From Puffinus mauretanicus (Eukaryota > Chordata > Aves > Procellariiformes > Procellariidae): 64,000 bases of DNA. The translations under genes and the position numbers were made by a program. This document shows, one piece after another, positions 24,371-36,900 of the stretch (position 1 is its first letter; each line of letters begins with the position of its first letter). Location of the stretch: assembly GCA_023333565.1 (NCBI GenBank), contig JAJKFH010004158.1:1364001-1428000 (forward strand), given 5' to 3'. The notes under the pieces are model-generated. The model was not told where the DNA came from, made no database searches, and was given only the letters and a program-made list of their open reading frames with translations.

Positions 24371-27300
24371 TGCTCCATTTAAGATGCAGCCCTAAAAATA
24401 CAGTACAGATGCGCCTTCTGCAACAGGACTACAGACGTACCATGTCACTAGGGACAAGGACGCAGCCCCAGTTGCTCTGCTGCGACCGCACGGAGTTTCC
24501 TGGCCTGTCTGGAGAGCAAGGCATAAATAAATCCAAGAATAGTTTTGCAAGCAAACAGGTTTCTGAAAGCAGGAAGACATCTGAGCACCCAGTCCATCCT
24601 ATTTCATCCCAGAGCAGTTAGCATTACGTTTGGTTATACTCAATCCTCTTGTTTTCCTCATTTAAATCGATTACATTTTACAAGGAAGTACTCAGTTTTA
24701 ATACATTTCTTCTTCAATCTTTTCCACTACGTTATGCTACTTTCTTTACAACTTGCGCTACAGAGCGGCTTCCAGCATCCGCACGCTTTTGTTCAGAACG
24801 GAGGTTTCAAACGTATCTGTCATGTCGAATCAAAATAGGAAAGAGCTAAGCTCTGCTGTCTTGGGTTACTAAAACATTGACAGTATTTGCATGCCACAGC
24901 TGAAAACAACATACTGATGAACCATCAAGCGGTATTTCTATCAGCAGACGGGGGGAACAGAAATAAGGCTCGGACACAAGGCAAGGAGCTGGTATGGAAC
25001 TCGATAAGCCGCTTCTGGTTCCTGTCGTTTTTCACAGCTATAAATTAGATATTAATCTACGTAACTCATTTTTGGGTTTGCTTTAAAAGCAGCTAACAGC
25101 GTTTGCATGGCTCGCAGGCTTCTGCACGTCATGCACGAACAAAGCAGTTGCCACCATCATTAGTATCACGGCGACATCAGAGGTACCATCAGAAACGATG
25201 TTGAAAAAAAAGGATATTTGCATGTATTTTGTTTCCTGAAATATCAACACATGCAAAGCTCTGACCTGCAATCTAAATGACACCAGGGGAATGCTTCCTC
25301 TTAAAATGCATTGATACTGCTCAAGTGAAAAGTTTTCTGCTGATGGGTTTTATGTGCATCTAAGCTGAGCCAAGTGAGCTCATGACATTCTAGCAATTCC
25401 ATCGTTTACCATGTTACAGTAAAATGTGGCTTTTTGCTTGTTCCTAATTATATTCTTAGACTGCACAACAGACTTATCTATTCCCAGTACCCTATAATTG
25501 ACAATGCTGTTATACTATTTAGTAATGTATTTCCAAAGCTTAAAGAAAAAAAAAACCAAAAGAGAAAAGGAATAGCAAACGCAGAGCGAGAAGATACTGT
25601 CCATGCTTCCACAAACACTTGAGCCGAGTGTACTTACACACCAGCATAAATCAAACAGCACAATCCAATTTAAATACGAGTCCTGCAAGGCTTTTTCATT
25701 AGTGCTTTGTTTATGCTTTTGTCATCTTTTGACTAATTTTATTACATAATGCTGAGAGATTTACTATATTACATTACAGCTCAGCTAATCATAACAGAAT
25801 TTAAAAAGTTAATTTTGTTTCTCTGTTTTAGAAGCTTGAGAGTATATTACATCTTGCTGGTTTTCCATCAGTGCATTTTTCTCAAATTCCTCTTTGTTCC
25901 CTCTTCCCATTTTACGTTATGAAATACGTCTCCCATGTACTATCGCTATTTTAAAAAGCGTACCTAAGAACGCCTCCATTCTTGTGTACGCCGCCTCTCA
26001 AAAAATCATACCGTTTCAAAATTTTTAGCTGCTTCTCTCTTTTGCTCAAACCTATCTTTTCAGGGTCTCTGGTCAAGCAGTAATAGCTCAGCAATTCAGC
26101 ACTGACCTCTCGGAAAAAAGATACGGGGCCACTGCCTTCGTATTTCCCTTACTCGAACCAGCACAAGTAATTCCACTTAAATTGGTGAGATACATTTATG
26201 GCCCATTTTTGAAGATGGGAACATAATTCTGGTGAGCTATTACTACCTTTTTGTCTTTTCTTGTTGTCTTCCTTAAATAGCTGCTACTGAACGCTGTCAG
26301 AGGCAGGATGACGCTCCGCCCCGAGACCGCTGTGCTTGGGAATGAATCACCACGCGCCCCTCGCAAAGAGAGGAGCAGCACAAGGAATAAACCTGCTGTT
26401 GAACATTACGTATACATAGATCTCCATTTCACTGTTTAACTGGTTTTTTCTTAGTTTGATTCATGAGCGTTTCATTCAGATTTCCTAGCTCCTCAGCAGC
26501 AATACACAAAAGGGCCCAGCTAGGGTCCAGAGGAAAGCAAAGGCTCCCGTGCCCGTATCACCATACTAGAGTCTTGCTTAGAAATTCAAGTCGAGAGTCC
26601 CATATATTAATGTAAAAAGAGGTTTTGGCCCAAAAGACTGCTTAGCGTGCATCACCTGCAGAAGAATAGAATAAAACAGAATAGGAATAGGAAGATAACC
26701 ATCATTGTACAACGTGTCGCACGTACAGCTTGATGCACACAAAAAAGCACAGTAAAAAAAACCTAGAAGCCAAGTTACTGATAAAAACAACTTCCGCAAT
26801 ACGCGGCGGATGATATATACCTTGTATTAAGGATTTTCCAGCCTTTTTATTTGCAACTCATTTTAAAAGGACCGCTTAGGGGGGCTGTTGGTTCCAGACT
26901 AATTACTTCCAGATTGTGTCAGATTTTCCCACATACAGAAACAAGTGGCATGCTGAATTTGGTCAGATCAAGGCGTTTCCACCAGCTGCTTCACAACCAC
27001 TTAGAGAAACTCATCTGGATGCAATTATGACTTTACTGCAAAGTTTTTGTTGTTTTTTTTAAACACCGGACCACAGAAATCATGTTCCTCATTCAATTCC
27101 CATTGAAGTAAATAGGGTGGTTTCCACAGACTTTGATGACTTTTGGATAAGGTCCCATAAAAAGATGAAAAATAGGAACTCTTTGTCTATCCGGGAAAGA
27201 GGTTAATCTCTTATCCTCAAAGGCTGCACATCAGAGGGCTCTAAAGATGCACGGGATTGCTGTACACAAAGTCCAATATATGGCCATATCGGCAGGTATA

Positions 27301-30300
27301 TTTATAAAAAACAGTATTTTCACCAGCATCGTTTTCTAGGTGGCATATTACAATGTTCCAGTCACAGTTTAAAATGAAAAATATTTATATAAAACACATC
27401 TCCAAGACTAAGGACTTGGATTCAAAGACTAAGCTCTTCTCAGTGAGGTAGCAAGTTGTCAATTCAAAGAGATTAGCCTTTAAGTTCGAACAAAATACAA
27501 AAACTCTAATTTCATTCATGGATTTTCTTCTCTTTTAATTTCCCCACAACTAAGATATAGCAAACCATTATCTGAGTAGGCTTTACTTTTATACATTCAA
27601 TTTGTCACAAAGCATAGTAAGACATATTCATACGTATTTTATATCCAGTTGATGTAGTTAAAGGCCAAACTGTTGAAACGCCCCTAGGGACAGGGGAATC
27701 CTTTAAGCCCTTTTCCCAAGGTGAGAATTACAGCCGGCATGCAGAAGATTTTCAGCACGGTCCTCTTCAGGAGATACTAATCCCAAGAGGCACTCTGAAA
27801 GAAAATACTCGTTCACCTGAAAGACCTCTACAGAAACCTCGCTTCCGAATTCAGACGCAAGTTGTGCCATCTGTGGTAAAGGTGTCTTTGCAACCGTCAA
27901 CCCCCGTCAGCTCTTTAACAGACAGCATGGCTTGTAAGTCACATGCGTAATGACCACAGACGCACGTTAAAAAAATGAATTTCTCCTTTGCTCAAGCATC
28001 TACAACCAACAAAATCATTAAGGGAAGTAAGAAAGTTGTAGTTTTACAGTAGTTGCTAGCTATGGGTGTCAATAATCCACAGACTTCACAGCTTTGCTTT
28101 TGCCCAGGAACATTTGAAGCTGCTTCTGTTTTTCTATACAGCCGTGATCATAGGAAAGCAGCTGCCTTAATGAACCGTATAAAGCGTACTGGAAAAAGAG
28201 GCTGGGGATGAGACTTTGTTCTGCCTACTAAGAAGTTTCTCTGCCACTGTTTTTCCTCCTTCTCACACACTCAGTCTCTGAAGTAAACACACATTTCACC
28301 TATTCGAGATACTTACAATGAAATATATAACAACGCTATATTCTACCTTTTGTTAGAACTGTGTTAGCAGCGTTCATTTTAACTTTATTATGTTATAAAA
28401 ATAAAGACTGAGTAGGTTCAGACAACTATTCTTAGCAAAGCAGTTTTTCTTCAAAGTTTAAAAATCAACAAGTGGGAGAAGATTGCCTTAGCAGCCTTTT
28501 AATAGAACTAGAATCCAGCCTGCATCTTTCATTACCGGTGGACCGATTCCCAACATATTATTATGCTGAAACACAAACTGCCGGCATTTTTCTCTGGCAC
28601 GCCAGCAATGATGCGGCTGCTTCATTCTGGATATGACAACTGATGTTTTACATAAACTGCCTGAAAAAGGAAAGAAAAAGACAGTATGAAGAAAAAAAAA
28701 GCTCAGTGAAACATTTCAAGAGCACAGGTGTAATTGACAACGGAATGAACTCCACAACTGACCTTAAGTGCATATTAGTAAAGGCACCATATATAAAATA
28801 TTACATAGGAATTTGTAAAACCTGTCTACTTACATATTTTTAAGTTTCTGTAATTCTCGTGTAATTCTATAACATGAAATAGCAAATTAAATATAGGATT
28901 AGGGCAAACTAAAATTGCAATACTGAATAATCCTCTGAATAATTGTTCACTTTTATGTGGCTTGTTCAAATCAGACCATAGTTAGCAGTACCTGAAAGTT
29001 ATCAGACTACAGGAAATTAGACGATGGTTTCGTTCCTTGGTAACAATTAACATCTTCCTTTTCACTCTAAAAACTTGGAGATTGGTACCTGGTACCTGCA
29101 AACCTCTCCTCTCTACCTGTTCTCCCAACTCTGTGAGAAATAAAAAGTACTTTTTGCATACTGTAAAATTTAGCTAGAGCCTAGAAACAGACATGTAACA
29201 GCAGAGGAAAGACCAGTTGGACTTGCGTGGACTGCCGTGCAGGCTAGGATGAGAGCGGGGAAAGAAAAGATGGGTTTTATTTATGACTTCATATAACCTG
29301 CTGTAAGATTAACCTAAAACAAAGCTCCACTCTACACCACCAGCAATTTTTCAACCATCTTCAATAATCAGTTACAGGATATGCCTTCATTAGGGAACCC
29401 AAGCCTATTGTTTATCATGTTGTATTCTGTAAATACTTGTACAGAGATTAGAATGCATTAAAGTGGATTTTTTTCTGATAGTTGGTAAGACTAAATATGT
29501 ACTTACAGCACTAAGTAATTTACTATGAACATTTCCTAAAAAATGTTTGGTTTTTTTTTTCAGTAAGCAAAAGACAGCATCACACAAATACAATAACCTT
29601 GTGTGTGCAAATACTACAGGCCAATTTATCAGAAAGCAAATGTTTTCAAATGTAACAAGTGAATAAAATGTCATTAAAAAAACCAGACATTAAGAAGTGG
29701 AAATGAGAAAATGCAAAATTGTTCAATAACCAAGGAAAGCATCAGTGTAAAGAAAGCTTAATACATGCAGCCACAACAGGTTGTTATTTGCTGGTTTCTC
29801 TGCTGCTAGCATTGTAATAACATTGATGATATTCAATATTGTATCATTTTTTCACCTGTGTATCATATCTGAAAAAACACAAGAAACGGCAGAGGATGAA
29901 ACCAAGTTCCACCAAAACCGAGAGAAGTTTACCTTTGATTCAATGAAAACAGTCTTTCGCTCCGAGTTGATGTGATTTGTCCCAAGTGGCACAAGTTAGA
30001 AGCAGAGCTGCTGGTAGTAATCCAAGTCCCTCAACTCCTCGTCTCCTAACTTACTCTACCGGATCACTTACCTGCCTGTTTTTGTACAGAACAGGCCACA
30101 GGTTACAGCACAGATTAGCTCTGCTCTACTGTCGGTCACCTGTCCTCCTCTGAATTTAGTCCAATACTTCACGTAAAGAAATGACCACAGCTTTCATATT
30201 TCAGGTGGGGAGCAGGAAATCAATACGCACTGCAAAGAGCGCAGAAAATCCTTTGGCTTGGCTATGTTCAACTGAAATTGAGAATCCTTTCACAGATTTC

Positions 30301-30671
30301 GCAAGAGCTCAAGTCTTCAATTTTCTCCCAAGCATCGCTGTAACCGATGAGAGCGTCGCTAAAGCTTCAGCAGAATAAGAATCAATTCATCCTAAATGCT
30401 CTGTAGGAAATGCGTTGACGATATAATGCAAATACCTTTCCCACCCAAATCTGCACCCAACATTTTTCACTGCACTTGTCCACAGAGCACACACGTTTTG
30501 CTAAGACTGTCATTTTAGTTTTTAGTGGTTATTTGTAACAGACCAAGTTCTGCTCGCATTTTTCTCCAGATAAGCAGCTCCAGTCACCGCAAGGAATTAC
30601 TGATGGTAGAGAGCAAGCAGAACTTGCCCCAGTTTCCTTAACTGGCTAGATTGAAAATCTGTCCAATTAAC

Positions 30672-30704
30672 CTTCTTTTTTTTAAAAAAAAAAAAAAAAA
30701 GAAG
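30672..30704. repeat. CTTC-T8-A17-GAAG palindrome
   Basis: CTTC and eight T (30672-30683) meet seventeen A and GAAG (30684-30704), giving an almost fully self-complementary block. It is similar in design to the T10A12 tract at 492-513. Confidence 0.8.
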
Positions 30705-30834
30705 CCTACTAATACACTGAAAATTATAGCTCTATTGCATGTAGCACTGAAAGCCTCCCAGCCAAAGACTGCAAAAGATCCTTTAGAGAATAGTACTGGG
30801 GATTTGGTTTTTGCCATTTACTTTCGGTCACTGT

Positions 30835-30894
30835 GGGGAGGCCCTTTACTCATGGGGGTGGGGGTTTTGGGGTTTTTGTTTTGTTTTGTTTTTC
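30835..30894 (+). other. G-run cluster, possible G-quadruplex, followed by a G/T tract
   Basis: Four G-runs lie in 38 bases: G4 at 30835-30838, G5 at 30854-30858, G5 at 30860-30864 and G4 at 30869-30872. The spacers are 15, 1 and 4 bases. The long first loop weakens the prediction. A TTTTTG/TTTTG tract follows to 30894. Confidence 0.45.
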
Positions 30895-33300
30895 TAAGAA
30901 CTGTTGTGAACACTAATACCTTCAAGATAAAAAAAAACTACTGGGAAAATTCACACCAAAGGACAAAACTTACTGTTAAAGAATGTAACTTACTGTTAAG
31001 CATCAATTTATCTGCTAAGTTAACTGGAGCGTGAGCTTTGCAACACAGAAATAAAGTATTGAGAGTAGCCAGTGCAAAACCACAGTAACTAGCATCTCAA
31101 ACGAGTCCCTTCCCTGCCCGGGACGGGGTCCGGTGTCCAAACATCCTCACTGATACGACTTAGGTACAGAAGATCTTGTTTTCTGTCAGTAAGCAGAAGC
31201 TACGTAACAATTATCCTCCCTCCTTCCCTGTAGCATCTACGTTATCCAAATCCTCTGATGTCAGGGGACTGCTTTCCACCAGATTCACAAAGGGTCTTTG
31301 GTTTCTGCCTCTTAAAAAAAGACAAACTGGTAAATTAATAAATAAATCTTAAAGTAAAGAATGCAAGAAGACCTGCGTATTCTTGAAGATTGGTCGAGCC
31401 CCACAAAACCAACTAGAAGAGACTGTCAAGGAGATAATAAAAGCCGGCAAGCTTCTTCTCGACTTCAGCTGCCCCTTGATGACATGAAAGAGTTTTCATC
31501 TTTTCTCAAGAGAGTGCCAGTTATGCTTCAATGCTTTTGAGTGCCAGCCTTATTAAAGTCTATGTTGTTACCAGCTACTATAGCCGGTGCAAAATTAATA
31601 TTCAAACTTCGACTGAGAAGATTGTCACAGTTGCTCCACCAGAGTTTGCATACAAGGAAAACAAGTGTTACAGAACAGGAAAATTACATTAACTGTGTTC
31701 TCAAATTGCCACTCTGAGCATTGCATACTAATGTATTAATATTTGTTTTTAAAATAAGCATCTGCTCCTGGAAGACTGGGAGAGAGCATAAAAGCGGATG
31801 CTACCCAAAGCAACACAATTCTTCAGGAAAAGGAAGGCTGCAGGTCACCGGCATCTGTCCGTCCACCGTAAGGTAACAAGGACGTTAAAACCGAACCGAG
31901 TTAAGTGACTGGAAAGAAACAAAGCCTGGAAATTGTTTCAGAGCCAAACTTGTGGGCAAGTATTTAAAATACAGATCAAGCAACTGTCGATCTCATAGCG
32001 GCCAACAGATTCTGAGCGTACAGGGAGAAAAGAGGGATTTTCCTTCTTACTGTCAATCAAAAGATGTTGGGCCACCTGAAGTCAGGCAGTGGCTGATACT
32101 GGAATTTGAGATGGATGAGTTAATCGATATTTCAAGGGCCTCCCATCCTCTCCCCTCCATCCCGCATAACCTCCCCGGCTTTACTGGGCCTTTAGCCCAG
32201 TAGCTAAAGCAGCAAACACGTGCCCAGAGGGTGCAGGACTGTAAGCTGATAAAAGGCTGCTAAGCTAACTGATGGCAAATCTGACCTCGCTAAAGAGCTT
32301 GACAGGAATTTAAGAAGGTAAATATTATTACTTCAAGGAGTAGGCTTCTCCTAGATACCCCATTAAACTTCAGGAATAGAAAACCCACAACAGGGTGCAG
32401 ACTGAACACAAAGAGTGATGTGCATCTGTAACATCGACGACAGAATTATTCAGGGGGAATAGGTACATACAAAATATAAGCCAGCTTCTTTATTTTTTAA
32501 TAACATGCTGAATGCTCCCAAGTTCTCTGAGTAAAAAGCACTTTAAGATCATCGTACTTCACTCCTCCTAATATTTCCCTTAACTGCATTATTAGTTTTT
32601 GTTGCCAAGACACATCTCAGTACCGCTTCCATACTTGACACCACCTCCATCAAGAAACTTAAAGTTCAGAGCCAATATAAGAAGGTAAAAGCAATCTTAT
32701 TTCCACACGAGAAGATTCTGTTCTAGGTTATATTTCTTTTAGAAGCCCCTTCTTTAAGTAAGGGAAATTACATAAGCAATCAATAGTTTACACGGAGCAG
32801 TGCGAAATTCCTGAACACCACCTTTCCTATCTTCAGGACAGCACTATAATTCAGCCGTGGTCCAACTAAAAAGTACCTGACTGAGTTCTATTATAACACT
32901 AAGTCTTAATACTTCTATTTTTTAACTAAGTAATTTATGACTAAGTGGAATAAGAGACTGAAAGGACCCAAGCATAGTTAATTCGAATGATTTACATATA
33001 CTTATGTGTATTATTCAAAATACTAATACTAAAAATAGGTAAAAAATTATATTCCAGAATTCTAGGCTAAATACTGAAATTTGCTCAATTTCCTCTTGTA
33101 AGAAATATAATTCAGTTGCTCTTTCAATTTTATTTAATACTAATAATTAATATTTAGCAAGCCCAAAAGCAATTTATCACTCAAAGCAGCGGGGACTGAG
33201 AATCTACCTGATGTCCCGAAAAGCATTGTTCGAACGTACTAAATTGATAAAGCATTAAAGAGGTTTTTTTAATGACAAGCCACCAGGTCAGTAAACCACT

Positions 33301-33949
33301 AATCATAGAATCATAGAATCATTAAGGTTGGAAAAGACCTCTAGGATCATCGAGTCCAACCATCAACCCAACACCACCATGCCCACTAAACCATGTCCCT
33401 AAGGGCCTCATCTACACGTCTTTTAAATACTTCCAGGGATGGTGACTCAACCACTTCCCTGGGCAGCCTGTTCCAAGGCCTGACCACTGTTTCAGTAAAG
33501 AAATTTTTCCCAATGTCCAATCTAAACCTCCCCTGGCGCAACTTGAGGCCATTTCCTCTCGTCCTATCGCTTGTTACTTGGGAGAAGAGACCAACACCCA
33601 CCTCGCTACAACCTCCTTCCAGGTAGTTGTAGAGCGCGATGAGGTCTCCCCTCAGCCTCCTCTTCTCCAGACTAAACAACCCCAGTTCCCTCAGCCGCTC
33701 CTCATCAGACTTGTGCTCCAGGCCCTTCACCAGCTTCGTTGCCCTTCTCTGGACACGCTCCAGCACCTCCATGTCCTTCTTGTAGTGAGGGGCCCAAAAC
33801 TGAACACAGGATTAGAGGTGCGGCCTCACCAGTGCCGAGTACAGGGGCACGATCACCTCCCTGCTCCTGCTGGCCACACTATTTCTGATACAGGCCAGGA
33901 TGCCGATGGCCTTCTTGGCCACCTGGGCACACTGCCGGCTCATGTTCAG
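33301..33949 (-). mobile_element. CR1 LINE, 5'-truncated, minus orientation
   Basis: On the + strand the element begins with AATCATAGAATCATAGAATC, the reverse complement of the CR1 3' tail of ATTCTATG-type 8-mers. It continues with the typical CR1 3' segment (AAGACCTCTAGGATCATCGA). ORF2 sequence follows to about 33,949, where the CR1 similarity stops abruptly after CTCATGTTCAG. About 650 bp of a roughly 4.5 kb family is kept, the usual result of incomplete reverse transcription. I see no clear target-site duplication, which is normal for CR1. Preservation suggests a much younger insertion than the copy at 21.4 kb. Confidence 0.95.
33386..33949 (-). pseudogene. CR1 ORF2 (endonuclease/reverse transcriptase) C-terminal fragment, inactive
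   Basis: Reading the minus strand from 33,949, one frame encodes the C-terminal end of CR1 ORF2, with landmarks such as [37 protein letters not shown] and WNRLPREVV. It ends in a normal stop at 33386-33388. The intact part, counted from an internal ATG at 33,772, is 128 codons. Further upstream the same frame is interrupted by a TAA at 33812-33814, where the family usually has a glutamate codon. The endonuclease and most of the reverse transcriptase are absent, so the copy cannot move by itself. Plus-strand open frames over 33,393-34,138 are antisense shadows. Confidence 0.9.
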
Positions 33950-36900
33950 ATAGCACTATTCTCACCTAATGCCATTGGAGAGACGGAGAACAGCAATGAA
34001 AGTTATAACTCTGTGGCCGTACTCCAGAGAATTTACAGAAGCACAAGTAAGTTATTTTTACATTATTCTGAATCAATTCTATTTTTCCTAGGGACGATTT
34101 TGTATAAAAATCCAGCAGCAGCAAAGCCAGACCTGTAATTACACCCTCCAAGGGAATGAATGCTTTGTAACGCAGAGACAGATGGCTTCGTTTCATATGC
34201 TGCACTCCCCCTTTAAGAGTTCTGCTGCGATCTTACTGTATGGGCTTTTTAACTTGCTTGTTTGCATCTGTCATCGTATTTTGCGAGCTGTGTAGCTGCT
34301 GAATAGAAAAAAAATGTTTGGTTTTTGAGATGGGAGCAGATTTTGCCCATTTATCATACTAATTCTCTCAATTGGGATACGGCTATTTTCTCATTAAGAA
34401 AAATCCAAAGTGTAACATGATTTTATTGCTCTGCAGTCAACAAAAGCAAAATGGAGCATTTTTTAAAAATGAAATAATGCCTCTGGATCAATAAAGGTCA
34501 CAGCTACCCAGGTAAACTACCTCCGAAATGTGCTAGGTGGCCTTTTGTCTCCGAATAAACCTGTCCATGTTCACAGCTCATCGGAATAACCTGGTCTTAG
34601 CCAAATAAAACAACCATTTACCACTGTGTAAGAGCTGCAAGAACCAAGATGAACATCAGATTAATATTTCCCATAATGGTCTTGTCACATACCTCACCTT
34701 TATTTGCTTTAAAATAATCACATACAGTTTATTTTGCACGTGCACTCCGTTTAGGTCATTGGTTTCCATGTGCCCATGAGCCACTAAAGACTCTTATTAG
34801 ATACAAAAATTTTAATAAAAAAAAACAGAAATCAAATACCAGAAAGAGTTTTGCTATCAGTTTCAAGGCAGAGCAGTTCCTTTTAGAGAAACCGTAAGAG
34901 TTTTTTGTCTCTGCAAACCTCTTTCCTCCCCTTGCACCCACCTGTCGAGCCGTGGCAATCCTGCGGGCTCCCTCAGCAAAGCGCCGCTGCACCCTTTGCA
35001 AGCCATTTCCTACCCGGGAGGATGCACCCTTTGGCTACCAGAACCGCACCTCATCGCCATGGGTTTTTGGAGCCCAAATTCTGCTTCTCCCCTTGACCTA
35101 CGCTACCCCAGAAAAATTTATTTCCCTCCCCAATGCTCATGCTGACATGGCACCCGGACACTTAAAAGTTTGCTGGCATGGATATGATAGAAACATATAG
35201 GCAATTTCTCCTTCTTTCCCCTCGTCTGCCCCCAAATCACAGAAAAACCAGCACGTTCTGGCTTTGCAGCACTATCAGCACAAAGTGCCTCCCGGAGCCA
35301 CCAGCAGTGATGTACCTGGGAGCAAATATCAAATCTGTATTCTGCGTGCGCAATGCATGGGCACAAACCTCTTGCTGGCAACAAGGAGGAAAGGTTTCAC
35401 ACCGACCGCTCCACAGAAAACGCCTGTTTGCTTCGAACAAAAGTTTGCATTAACAACTGAAAGGCCGTCTTCTCCCTGTATCCAAATTTATGCGCATGTT
35501 TTTATGATGTTAAATCACACAGAGTATTTTGAAATATTGTTAGATCGAATAATCTCCACCCCCATCGCAGCTCAATATAAGCTCCATGAATAGTTTCAAC
35601 AAAGATAAATATTGACAAAGATAAACATTTAGGAGCCAAGCGAGGTGTAGAAAACACCCTACGTGTAACACCAGGCAAGAACTCGCGTGGTGCAACAGGA
35701 GTAACCCACGTGAGCTGCGGCAGGATGTCGCCTTCTCGAACCAAGCATAGCAAACGGGAGAGTCTGACAATCCGATGCAGTTTGTAAATAGAGATGTTAC
35801 TTAGCTATGTTAAGTGAATAATATAAAAAACATTATTGCGTATTATGCGATGGAAATATTTCCTTAGCAACAGTAGAGGTAAAAAGCTTATTTATTACAA
35901 AGAAAGAGTAAAACTTTAGATTTTACAGCAAGTCCCGCAGCAACTAGGTATTGCAGAGTAGCAATGCAGAGTACACCGTAATATTCAGATTTTGTAGTCA
36001 GTATTTCAGCTAGTACGACCAAAAGCAATTGAAGGGTTGCTAAATCACATGCGTGTCTTTCTCTCTCTACATATATATCTATATAAAAATTTTGTGCCTA
36101 GTATAAGTTTCCGGTAATGCTAAAGTCCCCATTTGACAATTTTATTTTTAATCTCTTCCCACCTTACTCTCTCAAATCGAATAGAGGACATGTCAACTAT
36201 CAGGCTTAATTTCTGTTCTCATTAGCTTCTACATTATGCAGATGTCAGGTCAGGAAGAACTGTATCGTATAACCAAAAATTAGTAATAATTAACCAATAG
36301 CAGTGCAGATTGCCCAAAGAGACCTATTCCTTCCAAGTGGTAAATTATTTTTTAATTATCCCATCGAGATAGAGCCTTCTAATTGCAAATACTCTAAGCA
36401 AGCTAAAAAAATATACACCGGGGAACTCCCAGATTATTAGCAACTGTGCAACTTTCTACATAGGTTTTGCAAGTAATAATAGATCTTTTTCAATTAAAAA
36501 AAGAATTTCCTGGAACACTTCTTCATCGATGCAGATAAGCTTGAAATTGAAGCGCACGAGGAGGATAATGGAATTGACAATTCAATTTTTAATGTCCAAA
36601 TAAACAATTCTTTTTTAAGTCAACAAAATAAATTGAAGCCAGGCCTGTTTAGAAGGTGCAGATATAAGAAAATGAAACGGAACGGGTTTTCAGCAGCAGA
36701 CATATTTTATTAGCTTAACAGTTGATGACGTCAATATACACCTATTTATTTTGCAGCTGAGAGGCACTTCATTTGTTCCAATACAATTTTACAGATGCAG
36801 AATCACTCCTGAGCCCTTTACCCTGCCTTTCCGTTACAGGGAGAAGAGACATTATTTAGCAACCGGGAACTTCAAGCTTTTTCCAGTATCCACAACCATC

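Larger units (their letters stand above)
24371..33300. other. Gene-free noncoding DNA
   Basis: No coding feature is supported. The longest frames (89 and 127 codons, around 29.4-29.7 and 30.65-31.03 kb) run through poly-A or G/T tracts and match no family. There is a degenerate GAATAGAATAAAA-type patch at about 26,661-26,697. The remainder looks like ordinary intronic or intergenic bird DNA. Confidence 0.55.

Noticed and set aside
33578..34138. 186-codon plus-strand frame
   Set aside because: It is antisense to the CR1 ORF2 fragment and runs on into flanking DNA; not an independent gene.
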